From an uncultured Bacteroidota bacterium (GTDB taxonomy: Bacteria; Bacteroidota; Bacteroidia; 2-12-FULL-35-15), in contig CAINDA010000024.1 of NCBI GenBank assembly GCA_903847205.1, positions 106,495-170,494 on the forward strand: DNA of 64,000 bases, written 5' to 3'. The notes under the pieces are model-generated. The model saw only the letters and a program-made list of their open reading frames with translations, made no database searches and was not told where the DNA came from. Shown here piece after piece: positions 47,194-55,576 of this stretch (the stretch's first letter is position 1; each line of letters starts with the position of its first letter). The position numbers and the translations under genes are program-made.

Positions 47194-47847
47194 ATGGATT
47201 TACCTCAAACATTACCAATACTGGATGCTGCAGAATTGCGGGTTCTTGGAGCACTAATCGAGAAGTGTAAAACTACTCCCGATTATTACCCCATGACCTT
47301 GAATTCGCTGACAGCAGCATGCAGTCAAAAAACTTCCCGCAGACCTATTGTGCAGTATGATGAAGAAACAGTGGTCATTGCCTTAAATTCCCTGAAAAAA
47401 AACGGTTTAATATCCACGGCAACAGGCGGTACAAGCCGTTCAGTAAAATATAAACATAATTTCACGCTTGTTTTTCCTCTTACCTCTGCTGAATTAGCAT
47501 TGCTTTGTTTATTGTTTTTACGCGGCCCGCAGACTCCAGGCGAGTTAAATACTAATTCAGCAAGATTGTATGAATTCGAGTCTTTAGAAGAAGTGCATCA
47601 GGTACTGGACAAACTAGCTCAATATGAGCAGCCTTTTGTTCGTCAGCAGCCAAAACGCGCCGGGCAGAAAGAAGTCCGCTATATCCATTTATTTGGTGAA
47701 AGCCCGGAGTTTGAAGAAGAAGAACTCCCTGAAGAGCCTGCCAGGAAATCTGTAAATGAGCTGGAAACCCGCCTTGCGCTTGTTGAAAATGATTTAGCTC
47801 TTGTGAAAGAAACCTTAAATAAACTGATGAAAGAATTAATGGGTTAA
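47194..47847 (+). CDS. yceH: YceH family protein (DUF480)
   Basis: A 217-residue protein of normal length for YceH. The N-terminal DUF480 stretch is AAELRVLGALIEKCKTTPDY, followed by YPMTLNSLTAACSQKTSRRP; a second winged-helix unit contains LCLLFLRGPQTPGELNTNSA. A C-terminal coiled coil (about 187-213, LETRLALVENDLALVKETLN) is usual for this family. It folds as two winged-helix domains and its role is unknown. A full promoter is upstream, so it is monocistronic. Confidence 0.93.
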   Translation: MDLPQTLPILDAAELRVLGALIEKCKTTPDYYPMTLNSLTAACSQKTSRRPIVQYDEETVVIALNSLKKNGLISTATGGTSRSVKYKHNFTLVFPLTSAELALLCLLFLRGPQTPGELNTNSARLYEFESLEEVHQVLDKLAQYEQPFVRQQPKRAGQKEVRYIHLFGESPEFEEEELPEEPARKSVNELETRLALVENDLALVKETLNKLMKELMG

Positions 47848-48005
47848 TTATAATCTGATTGATTAATGTCTTTAACGTTTATAAAATTGAAATTTATTTC
47901 TTCAGAATAGGCTTAATATTGAAACTTTTCACTATTTGAATACGTTTAAAATTTTGCACAAAAGTATGGCTTCAAACAATTTCATTTTAAACTAAACTAA
48001 CGCGC

Positions 48006-51000
48006 ATGAAAAAAACACTACTCTTTTTATTCTTGGCAGCAATATTTTCACTGCAATATACTAATGCCTATGCCCAGCCTGCCAATGATGATTGTTACAG
48101 CGCTGAAACATTAACATCCGATGTTAACTGTAATCCAACAACGGGTTCTAGTTTAAATGCAACCCAGTCAATTTCCGGAAGCTGCTCAGGAACAGATGAC
48201 GATGATGTATGGTATCAATTCACTGCTGCACAATCAACCGAAACAATTACGGTGCAGGGATATAATGGCTTTGATGCCGTTGTAGAAGTTTTAACAAATG
48301 ATTGTAATACCGAAAATAGTTTGTCCTGCACTGATAACTCTGGGGCTGATGGAGTAGAAACAGCAGTTGTAAGCGGTTTAACTGTCGGCACAACTTATCT
48401 AATACGTGTTTATCATTACGATGTCGGCGATGGCGGAGGTGATTTTGATATTTGTGTAACCCATGTTGTTCCTCCCGCACCTTCAAATGATGATTGTTCA
48501 GGTGCCATAAGTTTAACTTCTGACGTTGCGTGCAATTATACAACTGGCAGCAGTTTGGGCGCAACACAATCCATTTCAGGTTCATGCGGTGGCACAGATG
48601 ATGATGATGTATGGTATTCATTTACGGCTCTTGCAGCAACGCATACTGTAACTGTAGTTGGGAGCAATGGGTATGATGCGGTTGTTGATGTACTTTCAGG
48701 GGCCTGCGATGGAACAAGTATTTCATGTACAGATGTTAATCCTGCCAATGGGACAGAAACAGCAGTTGTTTCCGGATTAACCATCGGTGACAATTATTAT
48801 ATAAGAGTTTATCATTATGATGTTGGTGATGGCGGAGGAGATTTTCAGATTTGTGTAACCCATACTGTTGCAGCACCTCCTGCAAATGATGATTGCTCTG
48901 GCGCAATATCCTTAACATCTGATACCACTTGCAATTATACAGCAGGCAGCAGTTTAGGTGCAACGCAGTCGATTACTACAGGTACCTGCGGGGGTAACGA
49001 CGATGATGATGTTTGGTATTCTTTTACTGCTGTTGATACTGCACATACTGTAACAGTTCAGGGAAATAACGGTTATGACCCTGTTGTTGATGTTCTTTCC
49101 GGTGCCTGCAATGGAACAAGTATTTCATGTACAGATGTTACTACAGCGAACGGGATTGAAACCGCAGCCGTTTCCGGGTTAACAATCGGTAACGTATATT
49201 ATGTAAGAGTATATCACTATGGTGTTGCAGACGGGGGCGGAGATTTCAGCATCTGTGTTACCCATGCAGCTCCGGTTGTTATTCCTCCGCCGGCTAACGA
49301 TGATTGTGCAAATGCCATTACTTTGACATCCGATACCACTTGCAATTATACAACAGGCAGCAGCTTAGGGGCAACATCGTCTATTACTGGTACATGTCCT
49401 GGTACTGATGATGATGATGTCTGGTATCAGTTTACTGCAATGGCAACAACTCACAATATTACTGTTCAGGGCTCAGGAGGTTTTGATCCAGTTATTGATG
49501 TGCGTTCAGGTGCTTGTACCGGAACCAATATAGCATGTATGGATGCATCCGGAGCTAATGGGCTGGAAACTGCAATTGCTTCCGGCTTAACAGTCGGCTC
49601 TGTATATTATATTAGGGTTTATCACTGGGGCGTAGGAGATGGGGGCGGAGCTTTTCAAATTTGTGTAACCCACGCTGCACCTGTTCCGCCCGCAAATGAC
49701 AATTGTTCAGCTGCAATAAACATAACATCTGATACTACCTGCAATTACACATCAGGAAGCAGTTTAGGAGCTACACAGTCGATTACCACAGGTACTTGCG
49801 GCGGAACTGATGACGATGATGTTTGGTATAAGTTTACTGCTGTAGATACTACTCATACAATAAATGTTCAGGGTTACAATGGTTATGATGCCGTTGTTGA
49901 TGTAAGGTCAGGTTCGTGTCCGGGCAGCAGTATATCTTGTACAGATGCTACGTTAGCTGATGGATTAGAAACTGCGGTTGTTGGCGGTTTAACGATTGGC
50001 TCTGTTTATTATATTAGAGTTTATCATTATGGTGTAGGAGACGGCGGCGGAAGTTTTGATATTTGTGTTACTAATTCTACTCCATCTTCTGCTTCCTGCA
50101 CATACGCTATTTCACCGAATAACCATTCCTTCACTCCGGCAGCCGGAACAGGAACAATAGCCGTCACTTCAGGCAGCGGCTGTAACTGGACTGCTGTTTC
50201 AAACAACAGCTGGATAACCATTACATCGGGAAGCACCGGAACAGGAAATGGAACAGTTAATTATTCTGTGACAGCAAATACCGGCAACTCCCAAAGAACT
50301 GGTACAATAACAGTTGGCGGGCAGACATTTACTGTTGCTCAAAGCGGCAACACCACCTGCACGTATACTATTTCTCCCACCAGTCATTCGTTTACATCTG
50401 CGGCAGGTACAGCTGCAATTACTGTTACCTCTGCAAGCACCTGTCATTGGACTGCAGCAACAAACAGCACTTGGATAACAATAACATCCGGAAGCACCGG
50501 TACAGGCAATGGAACAGTAAATTATTCAGTAACTGCAAACTCAGGCACCAGCCAAAGAACAGGTACAATAACTATAGGAGGGCAGGTTTATAATGTTACA
50601 CAAAGCGGTACAACTGCATGTACATATACTATTGCGCCGACTACCCAGTCCTATCCATCTCCCGTTGCTACAGGAACAATAAATGTAACAACCGCAAACG
50701 GATGTAACTGGACAGCCGCAACCAATGACAGCTGGATAACAATTACTTCCGGCAGCACTGGTTCTGGTAATGGAACTGTTAATTATTCTATAACAGCCAA
50801 CTCCGGCACCAGCTCAAGAACGGGTACAATCACCGTTGGCGGACACAATTATACGATTACTCAGAGCGGTACCTCAGCGTGTACTTACACAATTGCTCCA
50901 GCGAGCCAAACATTCCCTATGGCTGCAGGTACTGGAACAGTTAATGTTACAGCAGCAAATGGATGCAACTGGACTGCGGTAACAACTACAAGCTGGATAA

Positions 51001-52418
51001 CAATAACCTCGGGTGCAACCGGCTCAGGAAATGGTACTGTCGGATATTCAATAACCGCTAACTCAGGTACCAGCCAGAGAACTGGTACTATCACTATCGG
51101 CGGGCAGACCTACACGGTTATTCAAAACGGATCAGTTGCTTGTACATATACCATCGCGCCGGCCAGTCAAACATTTACATCAGCAGCAGCTACAGGAACT
51201 GTGAATGTTACAACTGCAAATACCTGCACGTGGACAGCTTCCACAACTGACAGCTGGATAACAATAACATCGGGTAGCACGGGTACAGGCAACGGCACAG
51301 TTTCTTATTCGATAACTGCCAATTCAGGTGCGTCGCAGAGAACGGGCACCATCACTATCGGCGGGCAGACCTATACTGTTATTCAAAATGGATCAGTACC
51401 CTGCACATATACTATCTCACCTGCAGCACTGTCGTTTACTTCGCTTGCAGGTACCGGAGTTATTACTGTAACAGCTGCAAGCGGATGCAGCTGGACAGCC
51501 GCAACCACTGATGCCTGGATTACAATAACATCAGGCAGCACAGGAACCGGAAATGGAACGGTAAATTATTCGGTAAGTGCAAACCCAAATAGTACACAAA
51601 GATTAGGAACAATAACCGTTGGGGGACAAACGCACAATGTTGTTCAAAACGGCACAGCATCCTGCACTTATACTATTTCGCCGGCAACCCAGACTTTTAC
51701 ATCCCCTGCTGACTCAGGAACTGTGAATGTTACAGCAATAAACGGCTGCGCATGGACGAGTTCTTCAAATAACAGCTGGATAACTATTACATTGGGTGCT
51801 TCAGGTTCTGGAAATGGTCTTGTGAAGTTCACAATCACTACTAACACAAACACAGCTTCCAGAACAGGAACACTTACTATTGGAGGGCAGACTTTTACTG
51901 TGACTCAAAATGGTATTACCTGCCCTGTTACGCCGGTTATACAAAATGTTGGCTGTGCATTGGCTTCAAATCCTATTCCTAATGTTACCTATCAATGGTA
52001 TATCGCAGGGTCGCCTATTTCAGGAGCAACAACTCAGTTTTATACTGCAACACAAGATGGATTTTATTCTGTGTATGTAACTGATATTACTAATAACTGT
52101 GTAACTATTTCTTCACCAACATATGTTTCATGCTCATTTGCTGGAATTAGTGAATTAGATTTATCAAATGCTGTTTCAATTTTCCCTAATCCTTCTTCCG
52201 GTAATTTTAACATAACATCCGGCAAAATTTTTACTGAGGAAAAAGTGATTATCAGCATATATAATATTTACGGACAGGAAATTTATTCATCTTCCGCAGT
52301 GCCTGTAAATGGGGCAATGGTACTTACTATTGAAAACATCAGGCCTGCAAGAGGAATTTACAGCATTTTATTAAAATCAGGAAAAACTAAAATTCAGAAA
52401 AGAATTGTTTTTGAGTAA
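48006..52418 (+). CDS. Large T9SS cargo protein with five PPC-like repeats and seven BACON domains
   Basis: A 1470-residue secreted protein. A signal peptide (about 1-24) is followed by five ~130-residue repeats (about 25-690), each with ANDDC, C.YT.GSSLGATQSI, DDDDVWY.FTA and Y.IRVYHY.VGDGGG.F.IC, like pre-peptidase C-terminal or similar beta-sandwiches. Seven BACON domains follow (about 697-1304), each with C.YTI.P, C.W.A......WITITSGSTG.GNGTV and RTG.ITIGGQ.Y.V.Q. A short Ig-like segment and a T9SS type A sorting domain (about 1379-1470, with IFPNPSSGNF and GIYSILLKSGKTK) end it. The high identity between repeats suggests recent duplication or gene conversion. BACON domains often bind glycans or mucin. 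Confidence 0.9.
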   Translation: MKKTLLFLFLAAIFSLQYTNAYAQPANDDCYSAETLTSDVNCNPTTGSSLNATQSISGSCSGTDDDDVWYQFTAAQSTETITVQGYNGFDAVVEVLTNDCNTENSLSCTDNSGADGVETAVVSGLTVGTTYLIRVYHYDVGDGGGDFDICVTHVVPPAPSNDDCSGAISLTSDVACNYTTGSSLGATQSISGSCGGTDDDDVWYSFTALAATHTVTVVGSNGYDAVVDVLSGACDGTSISCTDVNPANGTETAVVSGLTIGDNYYIRVYHYDVGDGGGDFQICVTHTVAAPPANDDCSGAISLTSDTTCNYTAGSSLGATQSITTGTCGGNDDDDVWYSFTAVDTAHTVTVQGNNGYDPVVDVLSGACNGTSISCTDVTTANGIETAAVSGLTIGNVYYVRVYHYGVADGGGDFSICVTHAAPVVIPPPANDDCANAITLTSDTTCNYTTGSSLGATSSITGTCPGTDDDDVWYQFTAMATTHNITVQGSGGFDPVIDVRSGACTGTNIACMDASGANGLETAIASGLTVGSVYYIRVYHWGVGDGGGAFQICVTHAAPVPPANDNCSAAINITSDTTCNYTSGSSLGATQSITTGTCGGTDDDDVWYKFTAVDTTHTINVQGYNGYDAVVDVRSGSCPGSSISCTDATLADGLETAVVGGLTIGSVYYIRVYHYGVGDGGGSFDICVTNSTPSSASCTYAISPNNHSFTPAAGTGTIAVTSGSGCNWTAVSNNSWITITSGSTGTGNGTVNYSVTANTGNSQRTGTITVGGQTFTVAQSGNTTCTYTISPTSHSFTSAAGTAAITVTSASTCHWTAATNSTWITITSGSTGTGNGTVNYSVTANSGTSQRTGTITIGGQVYNVTQSGTTACTYTIAPTTQSYPSPVATGTINVTTANGCNWTAATNDSWITITSGSTGSGNGTVNYSITANSGTSSRTGTITVGGHNYTITQSGTSACTYTIAPASQTFPMAAGTGTVNVTAANGCNWTAVTTTSWITITSGATGSGNGTVGYSITANSGTSQRTGTITIGGQTYTVIQNGSVACTYTIAPASQTFTSAAATGTVNVTTANTCTWTASTTDSWITITSGSTGTGNGTVSYSITANSGASQRTGTITIGGQTYTVIQNGSVPCTYTISPAALSFTSLAGTGVITVTAASGCSWTAATTDAWITITSGSTGTGNGTVNYSVSANPNSTQRLGTITVGGQTHNVVQNGTASCTYTISPATQTFTSPADSGTVNVTAINGCAWTSSSNNSWITITLGASGSGNGLVKFTITTNTNTASRTGTLTIGGQTFTVTQNGITCPVTPVIQNVGCALASNPIPNVTYQWYIAGSPISGATTQFYTATQDGFYSVYVTDITNNCVTISSPTYVSCSFAGISELDLSNAVSIFPNPSSGNFNITSGKIFTEEKVIISIYNIYGQEIYSSSAVPVNGAMVLTIENIRPARGIYSILLKSGKTKIQKRIVFE

Positions 52419-52445
52419 TTATTAAAATTTTATTCGATCCTTTTT

Positions 52446-52495
52446 AAGCGATAACAAAATTAAACTTCGGTTTTAATTTTGTTATCGCTTTTTTT
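52446..52495 (+). terminator. Strong intrinsic terminator after the BACON protein gene
   Basis: A stem of about 18 bp, with AGCGATAACAAAATTAAA on the left and the matching arm on the right, has a TTCG-type loop and a run of seven T residues. It lies 27 bp after the stop. Confidence 0.92.
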
Positions 52496-52608
52496 GTGCC
52501 ATTCCAGCCGATAAAAAACGAAGTGATTCAGATCACTCAAAATTTTGATTTGAATCATTTCACAGGATTCAAATACGCAGCAAATTTGCACTAAATAAAT
52601 AATGGATT

Positions 52609-52893
52609 ATGGAATTAGTACTAACTAAAGCCTGCGCCGCATCCGCTGTTGAAACATTTGCAAAGCAGGCACAGGAACTTAATTTGATATATTATGCTTC
52701 TGATGCAGCAAACGAGATGGAGTTTGAAGATGGTGTGGAATTTCATGAAGCTGTCAGACGTGCCATGCAGCTTTGTTTCTTTTGTTGTCCAGATCCCTCA
52801 CTGGTTTTAAAAAAAATGGAATTCAGTAATTTGATTTATAAACAAAAGTATTTTAAAACTGTTTTTATTACGATGGTGGCTGTCAATACATAA
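52609..52893 (+). CDS. Small hypothetical protein
   Basis: A 94-residue protein without signal peptide. The first half is helical (ASAVETFAKQAQELNLIYYA, VEFHEAVRRAMQLC), then a Cys-rich turn FFCCPDP, and a Lys-rich end with a hydrophobic tail. No family recognised; it stands alone between a terminator and the VWA gene. Confidence 0.5.
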   Translation: MELVLTKACAASAVETFAKQAQELNLIYYASDAANEMEFEDGVEFHEAVRRAMQLCFFCCPDPSLVLKKMEFSNLIYKQKYFKTVFITMVAVNT

Positions 52894-53193
52894 AGTAAGA
52901 ATGATCACTTTTTTGAAATTATATTTTCGAGTTGATTCGAAATAATTACTGTATTTAAAAAACATATGGAACATCCGCTTTTAATAACTTTTTATAAGCA
53001 AGGCTGAAAGTATAAATAGAACCATTCATTACAAGGGATAAATTTCATTACCGCAATTGATCTGAATCCTGCCATCTATCCCTCTGTAACAGCCATTCAG
53101 TAAATCAGGCAGATTTATTTTTAACTGCGGATTATATTTGTTTAGAAAAACACATCTCCTGCTGCAAGTATAAATCTCAAAAATAAAACTATT
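52894..53193. other. Intergenic region with one promoter element
   Basis: About 300 bp of AT-rich DNA before the VWA gene. The only signal found is the -7 element at 53133-53140. No repeat or hairpin of note. Confidence 0.4.
53133..53140 (+). promoter_or_regulatory. Candidate -7 element for the VWA-domain gene
   Basis: TATATTTG matches TAnnTTTG, 53 bp before the start at 53194. Confidence 0.45.
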
Positions 53194-55275
53194 ATGAAAA
53201 AAATGTTTTTTGCAATCGTGTTTCTTGGAAACACTTTGCTATTTGGACAAACAGGATTTGTGAAAATTAAAATTGCTGACAAATCAAACAATGAAACTAT
53301 TCCTTTTGCTAATGTATCCATTGAAGTGAAAGGGAAAATAATTGCAGCCGGCACAAGTAATATACTTGGAGAGTGTATGTTTGATTCTCTTTCTCCAGGA
53401 ATTTATAATTTCAAATCTAATTATGTTGGATATCAATCTTCTGAGATTACTGGTGTTAATGTAAAAAATGGAAAAACAATTTACCTGGAAATAAAAATGG
53501 AGGCAGCTGCCTCATTAGCCGAGATTGAAATAGTATCTTATAAAGAACCTTTAATTGATCCTGATACTAAATCAGGTTCAACAGTTACCCGGGAAGAATA
53601 TCAGCATATGGCTGTGAAAAATATTAACTCTTCAGCTGCAACAACTGCTGGTATTTATCAGTCGGATGAAAGTCAGGAATTAATTATAAGAGGGGCCCGC
53701 CAGGATGGCACCGCTTATTATGTTGATGGGGTAAGGGTAATTGGAAGTGCAGGAGTTCCGCAGTCGGCTGTTGATCAGCTAACCGTTGCCAATGGAACAG
53801 GCGTTTCTAATGATATTAATGGGCAAAGATTTGTAAGTAAGGGATATCAAGAAGAGGAGTATCAAAAAATAAATGAAAATGAATTCAAAAAAGTAAAAAA
53901 CAATCCGTTTTCTACATTTTCAATTGATGTTGATGCAGCCTCCTACAGTAATATCAGAAGGTTTATTAATGGTGGTAATCTTCCTCCGAAAGATGCTGTG
54001 CGGATAGAGGAGATGATTAATTATTTTTCTTATGATTATCCAAAACCAAAAAAAGATCAGCCATTTTCAATTACATCCGAAGTGTCGGAATGCCCATGGA
54101 ACATAAAACACCAGCTGATTCATATCGGGCTCCAGGGAAAAAAAATAGAGACAGAAAATTTAGCAGCAAATAATTTAGTATTTCTGATTGATGTATCCGG
54201 ATCAATGGATTCGCCTGATAAACTGCCTTTGCTGAAATCCGCATTAACCTTATTAGTTGAGCAGCTTCGGGAAGAGGATAAAGTATCAATCGTGGTGTAT
54301 GCCGGCGCTGCAGGGTTAGTTTTATCCCCGACTTCAGGAAGTAAAAAAGATAAAATACTTGCAGCCATAAATAACTTAAATGCCGCTGGTTCAACAGCAG
54401 GAGGCGAGGGTATTGTTTTAGCCTATAAAATTGCAAAAGAAAATTTTATCAAATCAGGAAATAACAGGGTTATACTGGCTACTGACGGCGATTTTAACGT
54501 AGGTGTTTCCAGCGATGAAGAATTAAGTAATTTAATTGAAGGCAAAAGAAAAGACCGCATTTTTTTAACTGTTTTGGGTTTTGGAACTGGTAATTACAAA
54601 GATTCTAAAATGGAGCAGTTAGCTGATAAAGGAAATGGCAATTATGCTTACATCGATAATATTTTAGAAGCAAAAAAAGTATTGGTGAAAGAAATGGGAG
54701 CCACTTTATATACAATAGCTAAAGATGTAAAAATACAAGTAGAATTTAATCCGGCTAAAATAAAGGCATTCCGTTTAATAGGGTATGAAAACAGAGTGCT
54801 TGCCGATGAAGATTTTAATAATGATAAAAAGGATGCCGGGGAAATCGGCTCAGGACACGCCGTTACCGCCTTGTACGAAATCATACCAAGCTCTTCAGAT
54901 GAGGTGATAGATAATATTGATTCTTTAAAATATCAGAAACTGGCTGACAGCCAGGCTTCTCAAAGTAATGAATTAATGACTATCAAGTTTCGATATAAAG
55001 AACCAAATGATACAACAAGTAAGTTGATAGTAGAAACGCTGTTAGATAAACCGCTGCCATTTGCCGCTGTTTCAAATAACTTTAAGTTTGCTGCGGCAGT
55101 AATAGAATTCGGATTATTATTAAAAGATTCAAAATACAAGGGAACATCAAATTATAACGAGGTGATTGCAATGGCCAAAAAGGCCAAAGGGGGTGATGAA
55201 GATGGATACCGGGCTGAATTTGTACACTTAGTTGAAACTTGTGAAATTTTTAGTAAAGAAGCGGCGAAAAAATAG
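53194..55275 (+). CDS. VWA-domain protein with carboxypeptidase-regulatory and TonB-plug-like segments
   Basis: A 693-residue secreted protein. After a signal peptide (about 1-19) come a carboxypeptidase-regulatory-like domain (about 25-105) and a TonB-plug-like stretch (about 120-205, with LIIRGARQDGTAYYVDGVRV). Next is a YfbK-type segment (NPFSTFSIDVDAASYSNIRR). The von Willebrand factor A domain (about 325-500) has an intact MIDAS start, DVSGSMD (Asp333, Ser335, Ser337), and ATDGDFNVGVSS. A C-terminal DUF3520-like part (about 560-690) ends it. It resembles YfbK/VWA lipoproteins fused to domains from TonB receptors, without a barrel. Probably a surface or periplasmic metal-dependent adhesion protein. 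Confidence 0.85.
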   Translation: MKKMFFAIVFLGNTLLFGQTGFVKIKIADKSNNETIPFANVSIEVKGKIIAAGTSNILGECMFDSLSPGIYNFKSNYVGYQSSEITGVNVKNGKTIYLEIKMEAAASLAEIEIVSYKEPLIDPDTKSGSTVTREEYQHMAVKNINSSAATTAGIYQSDESQELIIRGARQDGTAYYVDGVRVIGSAGVPQSAVDQLTVANGTGVSNDINGQRFVSKGYQEEEYQKINENEFKKVKNNPFSTFSIDVDAASYSNIRRFINGGNLPPKDAVRIEEMINYFSYDYPKPKKDQPFSITSEVSECPWNIKHQLIHIGLQGKKIETENLAANNLVFLIDVSGSMDSPDKLPLLKSALTLLVEQLREEDKVSIVVYAGAAGLVLSPTSGSKKDKILAAINNLNAAGSTAGGEGIVLAYKIAKENFIKSGNNRVILATDGDFNVGVSSDEELSNLIEGKRKDRIFLTVLGFGTGNYKDSKMEQLADKGNGNYAYIDNILEAKKVLVKEMGATLYTIAKDVKIQVEFNPAKIKAFRLIGYENRVLADEDFNNDKKDAGEIGSGHAVTALYEIIPSSSDEVIDNIDSLKYQKLADSQASQSNELMTIKFRYKEPNDTTSKLIVETLLDKPLPFAAVSNNFKFAAAVIEFGLLLKDSKYKGTSNYNEVIAMAKKAKGGDEDGYRAEFVHLVETCEIFSKEAAKK

Positions 55276-55341
55276 AAAAGAAAAGTATAAAACTTAAAAT
55301 TGCCCATAATAAATTTAATCGAAATCTACTCTTCTTTAATG

Positions 55342-55376
55342 AAAAACCTCTCTGTCATTTCGATGGCGGGGTTTTT
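55342..55376 (+). terminator. Intrinsic terminator after the VWA gene
   Basis: Stem AAAAACCTC/GGGGTTTTT (one mismatch) with a loop of about 17 nt and a T-run, 67 bp after the stop. Confidence 0.7.
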
Positions 55377-55541
55377 ATTTGCCGCAACACAATTAAAATA
55401 AACGATTTTTAAAATTTAAAAGAGTAATTGTTTTGGCTTGAGTTTTTATTAAATCAATTAATAAAGCTGAACATAATCTACCGCTTAAGAAGTGTTTCTT
55501 ACCGCTTAATAGTTTTGATTTTCAAAGGTGTTTTTGCACTT

Positions 55542-55549
55542 TATCTTTG
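55542..55549 (+). promoter_or_regulatory. Candidate -7 element for the LRR/T9SS gene
   Basis: TATCTTTG matches TAnnTTTG, 27 bp before the GTG start at 55577. A TTTG lies 24 bp upstream, slightly too far for the usual 19-21 bp spacing. Confidence 0.4.
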
Positions 55550-55576
55550 AATAGAAAATAACAAACCTCTGTACCC

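Larger units (their letters stand above)
55276..55576. other. Intergenic region with a terminator and promoter element
   Basis: About 300 bp. It contains the terminator at 55342-55376 and the -7 element at 55542-55549. The rest is AT-rich with no other signal. Confidence 0.4.
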
